64,000 nt of DNA from Pseudomonas khavaziana (GCF_019145205.1 NZ_JAHSTT010000006.1:248001-312000), one strand, 5' to 3'. Positions 51,690-61,753 are shown, numbered from the stretch's first letter. Translations and numbers: made by a program. Notes: generated by a model from the sequence alone, not told the origin.

Positions 51690-52789
51690 AGGCAACCTTC
51701 TTCGGCGGCATGCAGTTGATCGAGTGGGCCGTGCAGCAGGTTCAGGGCGCGGATCGCCGAGGTGCGCAGCAGGCGTTCAAGGCTGGCGGCGGGGGGCAGG
51801 GCCTCGGCGGCTGCATGGCAGCCGGACCGGATCTCGCCCTCCACCACGCTGATCACCGTGGCGGCGGCCATGGCACCGGTCAGCGCCGCATTGCCGGCGC
51901 CGCTGAGCACCAGGCTGCGGGTCAGGGTTTGCTCGTGGTACACGCCATCGAGTTGTAGCAGCAGCGTGACAAAAGGCGCTTGCCCGCTCAGATCCAGGCG
52001 ACTGGCCTCGCACAAGCGCTGCACGGCGTCGGCCCGTGGCAGGCCGTGGGCCTGGTCGAGGGCCTTGAGCACGTAGCCATCGGTGATCACGTTGAACCAG
52101 TGGCCGACCTCCAGGTTCAGGTCCATGGCCAGGCGTTCGCCCTCGAGGTTCAGGTAGGGCAACAGGTGGACCTGGCCGGGGAAGCACGGCACCGACACCT
52201 GGCGCCGGCGCCGCAGTGCACGGCTGCAACGGCCGTTGCGCCAGGCCGCCAGTGGTTCGCTGCTGCCGTCCACCGCGCCGTGCAAAAAGTCGTCGGCGGC
52301 CACGGCGGTGAAGTGATCGCGCAAGCCGAAATAGCTGGTCAGGCTGCGCACCCGGGTGAATGCCTGCTCGGCCAACCAGCGCGGCAGCAGGCCGGTGAGC
52401 CCGGGTTGCAGGCCGGCATCCAGCACCGCGCAGCGGCCACGCCATTGGGCCGGGTCGAGGTGCATGTGGCCGGCGGCATCGACGTAATGGGCACCGGCCT
52501 GCAACGCGGCGTGTGCGGCACGCGCCCCTACGCGCCAGGACGGGCCGGCGCAGTTGAGCAGCACATCGCAACCACGGGCGAACGCGGCCATGGCGCTGGC
52601 GTCGGTGAAGTCCGCCGCAACCCATTGCAAGCGTGCCTGGGGCCATTGCTGCTGGAGCACCTGCACGCAGTGCGCACCCTTGACGGCATCGCGCCCGCCC
52701 AGTCGCAGCTCATTGACTCCCAGTGTCAACAACGCCTGGGCGCTGGCCAGCCCCACGTCGCCGCTGGCGCCCAACACCCCGATCAGCAT
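51686..52789 (-). CDS. Saccharopine-dehydrogenase-like NAD(P) oxidoreductase
   Basis: 367 residues. The Rossmann start is MLIGVLGASGDVGLASAQAL; then CDVLLNCAGPSWRVGARAAH, AGAHYVDAAGHMHLDPAQWR and AGLQPGLTGLLPRWLAEQAF follow, a pattern known from saccharopine-dehydrogenase-type NADP proteins. The C-terminal half is not recognised. No such gene is part of known pyochelin or yersiniabactin operons. It could reduce a thioester- or imine-type intermediate, or an aldehyde made by the P450; which one cannot be told. Overlaps the ABC gene by 7 bases and the next methyltransferase gene by ATGA. Confidence 0.8.
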   Translation of the reverse strand: MLIGVLGASGDVGLASAQALLTLGVNELRLGGRDAVKGAHCVQVLQQQWPQARLQWVAADFTDASAMAAFARGCDVLLNCAGPSWRVGARAAHAALQAGAHYVDAAGHMHLDPAQWRGRCAVLDAGLQPGLTGLLPRWLAEQAFTRVRSLTSYFGLRDHFTAVAADDFLHGAVDGSSEPLAAWRNGRCSRALRRRRQVSVPCFPGQVHLLPYLNLEGERLAMDLNLEVGHWFNVITDGYVLKALDQAHGLPRADAVQRLCEASRLDLSGQAPFVTLLLQLDGVYHEQTLTRSLVLSGAGNAALTGAMAAATVISVVEGEIRSGCHAAAEALPPAASLERLLRTSAIRALNLLHGPLDQLHAAEEGCL

Positions 52790-54528
52790 GGCTGGGCCTC
52801 GGCATTCAGGCGCCAGCCACCGGCGCGCTGGCGGTCATGCCAGAACCCTGCGTAGCGACCGTTACGGGCCAGCAACTGCGCATGGGTGCCGGACTCCACC
52901 AGGCAACCTTCATCCAGCACCAGGATCTGGTCGGCGGCCATGATGGTCGGCAGGCGATGGGCAATCACCAGCACCGTGGAGCGTTGCATCAGGCTGCGGA
53001 TCGCTGCCTGTACGAAGGCTTCGTTGTGCGGGTCCAGGGCCGCCGTGGCTTCATCCAGCAATACGATGGGCGCCCGCTTGAGCAGGGCCCGGGCCAGGGA
53101 TACGCGCTGGCGCTCACCGCCGGACAGCGCCGCGCCGCCTTCGCCCACTGGCGTGTTCCAGCCCTGGGGCAGGCGTGCGACGATTTCATCCACGCCGGCC
53201 AGCCGTGCGGCTTCGGCGACTTGTTCGGCACTGGCGTCCGGGCTGCCGACGCGAATGTTGGCCTCAAGGCTGTCGTCGAACAGGTACACGTCCTGCATCA
53301 CCAGGGACAATTGCGCCATCAGCGCGGCATTGGACAGCTCGCGCACGTCCACGCCGCCGACCTTGACGCTGCCCTCGCTGGCATCGAAAAAACGCATCAG
53401 CAGGCGCGTGACGGTGGTCTTGCCCGAGCCCGAGGCGCCGACAATCGCAGTCATGGAATGGGCCGGGGCGTTGAACGTCAGGCGGTGCAGCACCTTGGGC
53501 CCGCTGGGGTAAGCGAAGCTGACCTGGTCAAACGCCAGGCTGCCGGGCGCCGTCAGCGCTTGGCTCACCGCCGGCTCCGGCAACGACGGCTCGCGCAGGA
53601 TGCTCACCAGTTGGTCGAGGTCGTTACCGGCCATGCGCAGCAAGCCGCTGCGCGCCGCCGCTTCGGCCAGTGGCCCGACAAAGCGCGCTGCCAGAGCCAG
53701 CAGGGCGACCAACTGGATGGCGTCGATGTCGCCGTGGGCGGCCAGGGCAATACCTACGCCCACCAGCAGCGCAAAGGCCAACTGCACGGTCAAGCCACCG
53801 GCCAGCAATTTCGGAAAGGTCTGGGACAGCATCGAGCCGCCCGCGTGTTTCTGCGCCAGGTTGGCGGCCTGCAACGGCGCGTACCCGTCCTGGGTGCGAC
53901 CAAAGGCCCGCAGCACTTGCTGGTAGCGGGCGAACTCCACTACGCGGTTGCCGGCCAGGGTCGCGGCCGCTTCTACCCGTGCGTCGTTGCTGCCGATGGC
54001 TGCCGCCGACCAGTGATGGGTGAAGTAGATCAGCGGCGCACACAACACGGCCGTCAGGCCCAGGCGCCAGTCGAACACAAACAGGCTCAGCGCCACCGTG
54101 GCCGGTACCACCACGCCGGACACCACCGGCCCCAGGTAATGGGCAAACAAGCCGGTGACCATCAAGGTGCCGCTGGTGGCACTGCGCGACAGGCGTCCGA
54201 CCTTCTCCGAATTGAACCAACCCAAAGGCAAGGTCACCAGGTGCTGGCCGAGGCGATCATGCAGGGTGGTCAACACCATCAGGGCCAGGGCAAACCCCTT
54301 CATGGCCTGCTGGTAGTGGGCAATGCAGTTCAGCACCACCATCGCCGCCAGGCCTGCCAGCCAATGGAAGGCGCTGTGCAGGTCGCCAGCAAACAACGCG
54401 TGCAGAATCGGCACCAGAAACGCCACGGCCACCCCTTGCAGCACGGCACTGGTCACCAGCCAGGCGAGGTAGCGGTACAGGCGTGCGGCATGGGCCGGGC
54501 CCAATAAAGTCACGAGGCTGCGGATCAC
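52783..54528 (-). CDS. ABC half-transporter (TMD-NBD fusion), PchI-like
   Basis: 581 residues; an N-terminal six-helix membrane domain (LAWLVTSAVLQGVAVAFLVP first, ACIVQ-like later segments up to about 300) is followed by an ATPase domain: Walker A VGASGSGKTTVTRLLMRF, Q-loop LVMQDVYLFDDSLEANIRVG, signature LSGGERQRVSLARALL, Walker B APIVLLDEATAALDPHN. The start is GTG at 54528 with GGAG 8 bases upstream, and GTGA overlap with the preceding ABC gene. It should dimerise with that partner. PchH/PchI and YbtP/YbtQ pairs are the relatives; the direction (import or export of the siderophore) is debated for these. Confidence 0.92.
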   Translation of the reverse strand: MIRSLVTLLGPAHAARLYRYLAWLVTSAVLQGVAVAFLVPILHALFAGDLHSAFHWLAGLAAMVVLNCIAHYQQAMKGFALALMVLTTLHDRLGQHLVTLPLGWFNSEKVGRLSRSATSGTLMVTGLFAHYLGPVVSGVVVPATVALSLFVFDWRLGLTAVLCAPLIYFTHHWSAAAIGSNDARVEAAATLAGNRVVEFARYQQVLRAFGRTQDGYAPLQAANLAQKHAGGSMLSQTFPKLLAGGLTVQLAFALLVGVGIALAAHGDIDAIQLVALLALAARFVGPLAEAAARSGLLRMAGNDLDQLVSILREPSLPEPAVSQALTAPGSLAFDQVSFAYPSGPKVLHRLTFNAPAHSMTAIVGASGSGKTTVTRLLMRFFDASEGSVKVGGVDVRELSNAALMAQLSLVMQDVYLFDDSLEANIRVGSPDASAEQVAEAARLAGVDEIVARLPQGWNTPVGEGGAALSGGERQRVSLARALLKRAPIVLLDEATAALDPHNEAFVQAAIRSLMQRSTVLVIAHRLPTIMAADQILVLDEGCLVESGTHAQLLARNGRYAGFWHDRQRAGGWRLNAEAQPC

Positions 54529-56264
54529 AAGGACATCTCCAGGTCGGGGGCGGTGGTTTCGGCGCTGGCGCGCCACAGCCGGGCATAGGCGCCGTTGGCC
54601 TGCAGCAGTTGGTCATGGCGGCCGCTTTCGAGGACGCGGCCCTGGTCGAGCACGACGATCTGGTCGACGCCGCAGATACTCGCCAGGCGGTGCGCAATCA
54701 CCAGCACCGTGCGACCGCGGGCCAGGGCAGACAGCGCGTCCTGGATCAAGGCTTCGGACTCGGGGTCGGCGTGGGAGGTGGCTTCATCGAGGATCAGCAC
54801 CGGCGTATCGGCCAGCAGCGTGCGGGCGATGGACAGGCGCTGGGCTTCACCGCCGGAGAAAATCGCGTCTTCGCCAACCACCGATTGATAGCCTCGGGGC
54901 AGGGCCTGGATGCGTTGGTGGATCTGCGCCGAGCGGGCCGCAGCCTCGACCTCGGTATCGCTGGCCTCGGGGCGGCCCAGGCGCAGATTGTCGGCCACCG
55001 TGCCGTGCACCAGTTGCGCGTCCTGCAACACAAAGCCCACGTGCTGATACAGCTGGCGCGGGTCGATCTCGCGCACATCCACACCGCCCACGCAGACCCG
55101 CCCGGCGCTGACGTCGTGAAAGCGCGGCACCAGCTTGGCCAGGGTCGACTTGCCCGCGCCGGAGGCGCCCACCAGCGCGGTGACGCTGCCGGCGGGGCAG
55201 TGCAGGTCGACGCCATTGAGGATCATATGCGCGGGGTCATAGCCGAACTGCACCTGTTCAAAGCGGATGTCGCTGCCCTGGGGCGGTACGCAGACCTTGG
55301 GCGTCGGCAGCTCCTCGACGCCCAGCAGCGCTTCGATGCGGTCTGCCGCGGCGAGAGCGGTGCGTTGCGCGGTGAGGCTCTGGTTGATCACCAGCAGCGA
55401 TTGCGGGATCACCACCGCCACCAGGGTTTCGGCGAACAACTGCAATGGCGTGATCCAACCCTGGGCCAGCAACAGGCTGCCCATACTCAGGCTGACCAAC
55501 AGGATCACCGGCACACTCAAGGCCATCGACGAGAAGGCTTCCAGGCGCAGCAGCGGCTTGACCCAGCCGGCGTACTGGGTGCTGAACTGGTTGACCGCCT
55601 GCTGATAACTGCGATGGGCCTGGCCGACCTGACCGAACGCCTTGACCACGGCAATGCCGTGGACAAACTCGACAATCGCCGCGCTGACCCGGGTCATGCT
55701 CTTGTCGAGCAACTGCATCTTGGCGCCGAAGCCGCGCATCATCAGGCTGTAGGCTAGCGCGTAGATCGGCAGGGTCAGCACCGCCAGCAGTGCCAGGCGC
55801 CAGTTCAATGTCGCCAGCCAGATCAGTCCCGCCAAGGGCGTGACAATCGCCGCCGTCACTTCCACCGCGTGATGCGCAACCAGGTGGTGCAGGTCTTCGA
55901 GGTCGTCCTGCACCACCTTGCGCACGGCGCCGGAAGTGGTGTCGGTGTACCAGCCCAGGGGCACGCGCCCCAGCTTGCGCACCATGGCCTCGCGCAAGCT
56001 CGATTGCAGGCGGTGGTCGGCCAGGTGGGTCAGCCACAGTGCGACGCCGCTGGCCATCCAGCCCAGGCTCAGGGCGATCACCACCAACGCTGCCCACTGC
56101 CACAGGGTGGCGCTGTCGGCGTTGCCGGCGAGTAACAAGCGGCCAAGTTCAGTGAGGCCGATAAAGGGCACCAGGTTGACCAGCGCGCCGACGGCGGCAA
56201 ACATCACGCCGAGGCGGATCAAGCGGTTGACCGGGTGTTTGAGGGTATCCAGGGCGGTGGTCAT
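54525..56264 (-). CDS. ABC half-transporter (TMD-NBD fusion), PchH-like
   Basis: 579 residues with a six-helix membrane domain (FAAVGALVNLVPFIGLTELG, LWQWAALVVIALSLGWMASG, and so on) and an ATPase domain: Walker A LVGASGAGKSTLAKLVPRF, LQDAQLVHGTVADNLRLG, signature FSGGEAQRLSIARTLL, Walker B TPVLILDEATSHADPES. PLGWYTDTTSGAVRKVVQDD is the intracellular loop seen in siderophore-type exporters. Overlaps pchF by ATGA. Position directly after pchF matches pchH in the pyochelin operon, except that pchG is not between them here. Confidence 0.92.
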   Translation of the reverse strand: MTTALDTLKHPVNRLIRLGVMFAAVGALVNLVPFIGLTELGRLLLAGNADSATLWQWAALVVIALSLGWMASGVALWLTHLADHRLQSSLREAMVRKLGRVPLGWYTDTTSGAVRKVVQDDLEDLHHLVAHHAVEVTAAIVTPLAGLIWLATLNWRLALLAVLTLPIYALAYSLMMRGFGAKMQLLDKSMTRVSAAIVEFVHGIAVVKAFGQVGQAHRSYQQAVNQFSTQYAGWVKPLLRLEAFSSMALSVPVILLVSLSMGSLLLAQGWITPLQLFAETLVAVVIPQSLLVINQSLTAQRTALAAADRIEALLGVEELPTPKVCVPPQGSDIRFEQVQFGYDPAHMILNGVDLHCPAGSVTALVGASGAGKSTLAKLVPRFHDVSAGRVCVGGVDVREIDPRQLYQHVGFVLQDAQLVHGTVADNLRLGRPEASDTEVEAAARSAQIHQRIQALPRGYQSVVGEDAIFSGGEAQRLSIARTLLADTPVLILDEATSHADPESEALIQDALSALARGRTVLVIAHRLASICGVDQIVVLDQGRVLESGRHDQLLQANGAYARLWRASAETTAPDLEMSL

Positions 56265-59200
56265 GAGTTTTTCCGAAGGGCCTCAAGCAGGTGCGCGGTG
56301 ACGGTGTGCACATGGGGAGGTTCGATCACACTGAAGTGGTTGCCGGGCACGTCGATCAAGTTGAACTGGCCCAGGCACGCGTCCTCCCAGAACGGCGCCG
56401 CCAGGTGGCCGACACCGCCGGTGATGCCGAACGATTGCTGTTCCAGGCAGCGCAGGTAGGTCATGTTGCCGAGGAAAGGGGGTGGGTCGAACCGCGCCGC
56501 CCGCATGCTGTGGCGGCATACGCGAAACAGCGTCGGCACCAGCTCGGGGCCGATCGGCACCCCGGCCTGGCCGGACGCCAGGCGGGCGTACTCGGCCAGG
56601 CGCTCTTCCTGGCTGCGCGCCGATTGTTGCCGGACCGCCAGCGCCAGGGCTTCCAGGCCCGGGTCGCCGCCCAGGGCAGCCATGGCCCCGGCGGGCACGC
56701 GCCGGTTGTCGCGGGCCATCAGCAGGTCAATGGCGCGGTATACGTCGTAGTCTTCGATATGGGCGCCGAACACGGTCTTGACCGGGTCGAGGTTGAGGTT
56801 GGGCACGAAGATCGCCTCATAGGCCAGCTCTTCGTCGGTGTCGATAAACATCGGGATACTGTCGATCAGGCTCAGGTCCACCACCTCCATGCCGCGCTCC
56901 AGCAGGCGCCGGGCGACTTCGGTGGCGAGCAGGCCGCCAAGGCAGTAGCCGATTAGCTGGAAGCGTTGATGGCCGTCGGCGACCAAGCGTTCGGCATAGT
57001 CCTGGGCCACACTTTCGATCAGGCGCTTGGGTTCCAACGCCAGGTACTGCGCGGTGTCGGCCACCGCAAAGCCAATCACCGGCCCGGCCTGCTGGGCGGC
57101 GAGCGCACGGCCCAGGTGCTGGAAATAATCCAGGGTGCCCAGGGCGGCATGGAACATCACCCGCACCGGGCCAATCTCGCCACCGCCGAACGGCACTACC
57201 AGGGCGTTGCTGTGGGTGGCGCGCTGCGACGGGTCAGGCGCCGCGGCGGTGGGGGTGCTTTCATCGTGGTTGAGCAGGCGCGCCAGGGCGCTGACAGTCG
57301 GCTCGTTGAGCATCTGCCGCAGCAGGGTGTCGTAGCTCAGGCTGTGCGCCTGGGGCAGTTGTTCACGCAGTTGGCCGGCAACGCGGGCGAGGATCAGCGA
57401 ATCGGCGCCTTTCTCGTAGAAATTGTCGTCGGCGCCGATCTGCGCCAGGCCGAGGGCTTCGGCCCACACCCGGCACAGTTGGGCCTTGAGCGGGTCGCTG
57501 GGCAGCGCCTCGTGGCTGCCGGCCTGGGCATCGATGGCGGGGCGCCAGTTGGCCAGGGTCTTGCGGTCGATTTTGCCGTTGGCGGTCAGGGGCAGGCGGT
57601 CGAGCACTTGCAGGTGCGCCGGCAGCATGTAGTCCGGCAGGCGTTGCGCCAGGGCGCGGCGCAGGCTGTCGACGCTCAAGCGTTGCAGCCCGGCCTTGAA
57701 GCGTGCGGCGAATACCTGCATGCCGAGGGCGGCCAGCGGGTGGTCGGCGTGGGGCAGCGCCGGCAGGCATTCGCCGCCGAATGCCTGGACCCGTGCCTGC
57801 CAGATATCGGCAGCGCGCAAACCGCTGCGGCCCACGTCGTGGTCGTCGCCCGCCGGGGTCATCATAAAGCCTTGGGTCAGCAGGATCGGCGGCCATTCGC
57901 CGGTCGGTTCGCTGAACACCAGCCAGCCACCGGGGCTGAGCAGTTCGGTGATCTGGCCGAGGGCGTTGTCGATGTCATTGACGCTGTTGAGCATGCCCGC
58001 GCACAGCACGATATCCACGCTGTTGCTGGCCAGGCCCTGGGGGCGGATATCCTGGTCAATGTCGAGCACGCCGTAGCGCACCCACGCGTGATCAGCAAAG
58101 CGCTGCTTGGCCGCCGGCAGGAAAAACGCGGTTATGTCAGTGAACAGGTAATCCACGTCCAGGCCGTCGAGCAGGCTGATCACCGGCGTGCTGGTGGCCC
58201 CGGTGCCCGCACCGATTTCAAGGATGCGCAGCGGGCCGTCGCTGTCATGGTGGGTGGCCAGGCGGTTGATCAGCGCGGCGATGCTGTGGTTGTTGTAGCG
58301 CGATACCGCATCCCCGCCGTATAGCTGCAACGCCAGGTCTTGCTGGCCCTGGGGGAACAATAGATCGAACGGGTTGACCTCGCCGCGCAGCAGTTGTGGC
58401 AGTTGTGCTACATGGCTGAGCTGGTAGTCGAGCAGCGCCTGGCTGCACAGCCCGCACGCCACTGCCTGTTCCACCCGGCCCCAGGCCAGCGCCGGGTTCG
58501 GCGCGCCATGCAGCAGGCGATAGCGGGATTGTTCGCGCTGCAACAGGCCCGCGTCACACAAGGCCAGCAACCAACGCCGCACCAACCAGTGATGGCGCGG
58601 TTGCACCTGCAAGGCACTGAGGATGGCAGCTGCATCCGGCTCGGCCAGCGCGCCGCTGAACAACTGGGCCTTGAGCATGACATCCAGCATCGAACTCAAG
58701 GCGGCGGCGTTGAGGTCAGCCTGATAGTCGCGTACCTGCTGCGCGTCAAAGTTGCCGACCTGGCTGTCGGCATAACGTTGCACTGCCGTCAGCAGTGGTG
58801 TGCCCGGCAGCGGCTCGGGTTCGACGCGCGCCGCCGTGACGAAGGCCAGCAGCTCGCCGCTGAGCAGGCTGACGGCGCTGTCCACGCCTGGGGTGGCGAG
58901 CAGTGCGGCGTCGATTTCCCCCAGCTCCACGCGGTGTCCGCGGATCTTGACCTGGCCGTCGTCACGGCCGAGGAACTCCAGTTCACCCCCCGGCAGGTAG
59001 CGCCCACGGTCACCGGTGCGATACAGGCGCTGGCCGTCGAGGGGGTGAGCGAAGAAGCGCGCTTCACTCAACGCCGGGTCGCCGAGGTAACCCTGGGCCA
59101 GGCCGACCCCGGTGATGTACAGGTCGCCCGGCACCCAGGTCGGCGCATCGCGCCATTGGCTGTCCAGCACGCGCAAGCCCTGGTTGGCCAGCGGCAGGCC

Positions 59201-61753
59201 GTAGGGAATACTGCGCCACGCCGGGTCGATCGCGCCGATGGGGTGCAGGTTCGACCAGATCGAGGCTTCGGTGGCACCGCCCAGGGCCACCAGGGCCAGG
59301 CCCGGCACCAGCGTTTGCAGTTGCGGCGGCAGGTTCAGCGGTATCCAGTCACCCGACAACAGCGCCAGGCGCAGGCTGTCCAGGGGCCGTGGCTCGGCTT
59401 GCAGGTAGTGGGCCAGCATGTGCAGCTGCGCCGGCACCGAGTTCCACAGCGTAACCTGATGGCGCTGTATCAGCTCGGCCCAGTGCGACGGGTCGGCGCC
59501 CCGCGCCGGGTCGGGCAGCACCAGGGTGCCGCCCACGGCGAGGGGGCCGAACAGGTCATACACCGACAAGTCGAAACTCAATTGCGCCAGGCCCAGCACC
59601 CGGTCAGCGGCGTTGACCGCAAAGCGCCGGTTGATGTCCTGCACGGTATTGAGGGCGGCGCGGTGGCTGATCATCACGCCTTTGGGCTCGCCGGTGGAGC
59701 CGGAGGTGTAGATCACATAGGCGAGGTCGTCGGGGTTGGCGTCCTGTGCCGGCAAGTCCGGCGTAGCGGCTGCCAGTTGATCCACCGCATGCCAGTGCAC
59801 CCCCTCGGGCAATGGCGTGCCTGGCACTGCCTGGGAGTGGCCGAGCACATGCCGCACCTTGGCACTGTGCAGTACGCGGTCGCGGCGGGCGGCAGGGGCG
59901 CTGCTGTCCAGCGGCAGGTAGGCAGCGCCAGCCAGCAGCACGCCGTAGGCCGCCACCACTTGGTCGCGGCCTTTGGGCATCAGGATCGCCACCGGTTCCT
60001 GGGCGCGGCAACCGGCGGCACCCAGGGCTGCGGCGACTGCCAGGGCGCGCTCCATCAGGGCGGCGTAGGTCAGGTTGCCGTGGGCGTCGACCACCGCCAG
60101 GGCCTGTGGCCGTTCCCAGGCCATGGCCAACAGGCCGTCATGCAGGCGCCCGGTGGGCAGCGGCGCGGCGGTGGCGTTGGCGGCCAGGCGCTCACGCTGT
60201 TGCCAGGCCGGTAGCGGCACTTGCATGGGCTGGTCCCAGGTGGCCGGGTCGAGGGCCAATGCCTGCAATTGGGCAACGAAGGCCTGCTGCATGTCCTCGA
60301 CCAAACCGTCGGGGAACACGCCTTGGCGCACGTCCCAGTGGATGTGCAAGCCGTTCGCGTCGTCCATCACCTGGCAGTCCAGGGTTACCTGCGGGGTCTG
60401 GGTAATGCCGTGGCCGACCCGGCGCTGGCTGGTGGCGGGCGGTTCAATCGCCAGGCCAATGGCACTGGTGAACACCACCGGCATGGCCGCCGCCTCACGC
60501 CCGCGACGGCGGCCGATTTCGCGCATCACTTGAATGCCGGAAAACAGCCGGTGCTCCAGGTCGGCGAACAATTGGTTGCCCAGTTGCCTTGCCTGGACAG
60601 TGAAATCCTGGCCCTGGGGAGCATTGACCTGCAACAGGCTGACCGAGGTGAAATCCCCCACCAGTTGGTTGACTTGTGGGTGCAGCGCCAAGCGGTTGAG
60701 CAGCGTGAGGTTGAGGCTGAACGCCGGTTGCTGGCTCCAGCGTTGCAAGGTGCCGGCATAGGCGCTGAGCACCACGATGGAGGGAGTGAGGCCGAGGGCG
60801 CTGGCGGCTCTTTTCAGGGCGGCCCATGGCTGCGCATCGAGGTGCGCCGAGTGGCGTTGGAAGCGTGGCACTGTGGTGTCTTCGCCGCTCAGGGGCGCCG
60901 GCAGTTGCGGGGCTGGGGGCAGTTCATCGAGACGCGTCAGCCAGTAGTCACGGTCACGCTGATGGCGGCTGCCTTCGAGCAGGCCGCGTTCGGCCAGCAG
61001 GTAGTCGCGGAAGGTGATGTCCAGGTCCGGCAAGCTGGACTGGGGATCGTGCAGCAGCTGCTCCAGCTCATTGAACAGCAGTTGCGCGCTGGCCCAGTCG
61101 GCGATCAGTGAGTCCATGGAAAAGTGCAGGGTGTCGCTGTTGTCGCTGCGGCTCAGGCGCAATTCGAACAGCGGCCAGGTCTCGGTGGGGTAGAGCTTCT
61201 GCTCCATGGCCTGGCGAATCTGTTGTACGCCATGCTGGTGCTGCTCGCCAGTGGCGCCGCGCAAGTCCGTGACCGCCAGCGGGTAATGGGCGACCTCGGC
61301 CAGCACGCGCTGGGAGCCTTCGCTGGCGATCACCGCACGCAACATGTCGTGGCGGGCGATCAGGCGGTTCCAGGCCTGTTCCACCTGCTGCGGGTCGAGG
61401 CTCGGCCAGCTCAGTTCGAGGTAACCGTGGCACGCCACATTGCCGTAGCCGAATGATGACTGGCGGCCGAGCAGGTAGGCATTCTGTACATCGGTGAGCG
61501 GGAAGGGCGCGTAACGTTGCAAGGGATCGGCCACCACCTCGGGCCGCTCCTGGGTTTGCAGCAGGTGCAGGATCTGCTGCTTATGCTCGCGCAATTGCGC
61601 CAGGCGTTCGGCGTCGAGCAGGCCTTGGGGGGCACGGAATTTGAGTTGGCCATCCTGGGGCCAGAGTTCGACGCCCAGGGACTTGAGTTCGCTTAACAGT
61701 TTGGCGGCGGGCATGGGGACAGCTCCTGGGATAAAGGGAGGTTGCACGGGCAT
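56261..61753 (-). CDS. pchF: PchF-like NRPS: docking-Cy-A(MT)-PCP-TE
   Basis: 1830 residues. Order: TubC-type docking helix (about 14-65, AAKLLSELKSLGVELWPQDG); heterocyclisation domain (about 75-500, DSLIADWAS, the DxxxxDxxS motif, near 214); adenylation domain (A3 YTSGSTGEPKGV near 680; pocket residues D, L, Y in FDLSVYDLFG, N in LWNSVPAQ, I/W in GGATEASIW match the cysteine code); embedded methyltransferase (about 1080-1350, ILEIGAGTG near 1175); carrier domain (GADS near 1450); thioesterase (about 1570-1825). The thioesterase motif is GYCLGG, Cys1604 instead of Ser; His in PGNHFSVI is present. It adds and cyclises the second Cys, methylates it and releases the product. The start may be ATG 61714, which has a better ribosome site; 61753 gives TGATG coupling to pchE. 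Confidence 0.94.
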   Translation of the reverse strand: MPVQPPFIPGAVPMPAAKLLSELKSLGVELWPQDGQLKFRAPQGLLDAERLAQLREHKQQILHLLQTQERPEVVADPLQRYAPFPLTDVQNAYLLGRQSSFGYGNVACHGYLELSWPSLDPQQVEQAWNRLIARHDMLRAVIASEGSQRVLAEVAHYPLAVTDLRGATGEQHQHGVQQIRQAMEQKLYPTETWPLFELRLSRSDNSDTLHFSMDSLIADWASAQLLFNELEQLLHDPQSSLPDLDITFRDYLLAERGLLEGSRHQRDRDYWLTRLDELPPAPQLPAPLSGEDTTVPRFQRHSAHLDAQPWAALKRAASALGLTPSIVVLSAYAGTLQRWSQQPAFSLNLTLLNRLALHPQVNQLVGDFTSVSLLQVNAPQGQDFTVQARQLGNQLFADLEHRLFSGIQVMREIGRRRGREAAAMPVVFTSAIGLAIEPPATSQRRVGHGITQTPQVTLDCQVMDDANGLHIHWDVRQGVFPDGLVEDMQQAFVAQLQALALDPATWDQPMQVPLPAWQQRERLAANATAAPLPTGRLHDGLLAMAWERPQALAVVDAHGNLTYAALMERALAVAAALGAAGCRAQEPVAILMPKGRDQVVAAYGVLLAGAAYLPLDSSAPAARRDRVLHSAKVRHVLGHSQAVPGTPLPEGVHWHAVDQLAAATPDLPAQDANPDDLAYVIYTSGSTGEPKGVMISHRAALNTVQDINRRFAVNAADRVLGLAQLSFDLSVYDLFGPLAVGGTLVLPDPARGADPSHWAELIQRHQVTLWNSVPAQLHMLAHYLQAEPRPLDSLRLALLSGDWIPLNLPPQLQTLVPGLALVALGGATEASIWSNLHPIGAIDPAWRSIPYGLPLANQGLRVLDSQWRDAPTWVPGDLYITGVGLAQGYLGDPALSEARFFAHPLDGQRLYRTGDRGRYLPGGELEFLGRDDGQVKIRGHRVELGEIDAALLATPGVDSAVSLLSGELLAFVTAARVEPEPLPGTPLLTAVQRYADSQVGNFDAQQVRDYQADLNAAALSSMLDVMLKAQLFSGALAEPDAAAILSALQVQPRHHWLVRRWLLALCDAGLLQREQSRYRLLHGAPNPALAWGRVEQAVACGLCSQALLDYQLSHVAQLPQLLRGEVNPFDLLFPQGQQDLALQLYGGDAVSRYNNHSIAALINRLATHHDSDGPLRILEIGAGTGATSTPVISLLDGLDVDYLFTDITAFFLPAAKQRFADHAWVRYGVLDIDQDIRPQGLASNSVDIVLCAGMLNSVNDIDNALGQITELLSPGGWLVFSEPTGEWPPILLTQGFMMTPAGDDHDVGRSGLRAADIWQARVQAFGGECLPALPHADHPLAALGMQVFAARFKAGLQRLSVDSLRRALAQRLPDYMLPAHLQVLDRLPLTANGKIDRKTLANWRPAIDAQAGSHEALPSDPLKAQLCRVWAEALGLAQIGADDNFYEKGADSLILARVAGQLREQLPQAHSLSYDTLLRQMLNEPTVSALARLLNHDESTPTAAAPDPSQRATHSNALVVPFGGGEIGPVRVMFHAALGTLDYFQHLGRALAAQQAGPVIGFAVADTAQYLALEPKRLIESVAQDYAERLVADGHQRFQLIGYCLGGLLATEVARRLLERGMEVVDLSLIDSIPMFIDTDEELAYEAIFVPNLNLDPVKTVFGAHIEDYDVYRAIDLLMARDNRRVPAGAMAALGGDPGLEALALAVRQQSARSQEERLAEYARLASGQAGVPIGPELVPTLFRVCRHSMRAARFDPPPFLGNMTYLRCLEQQSFGITGGVGHLAAPFWEDACLGQFNLIDVPGNHFSVIEPPHVHTVTAHLLEALRKNS

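Noticed and set aside
52723..54507. Plus-strand frame of nearly 600 codons opposite an ABC transporter gene, and similar ones at 44613-46142, 46701-47969 and 58394-60214
   Set aside because: All are mirror frames of real genes in GC-rich DNA and show no recognisable motifs.
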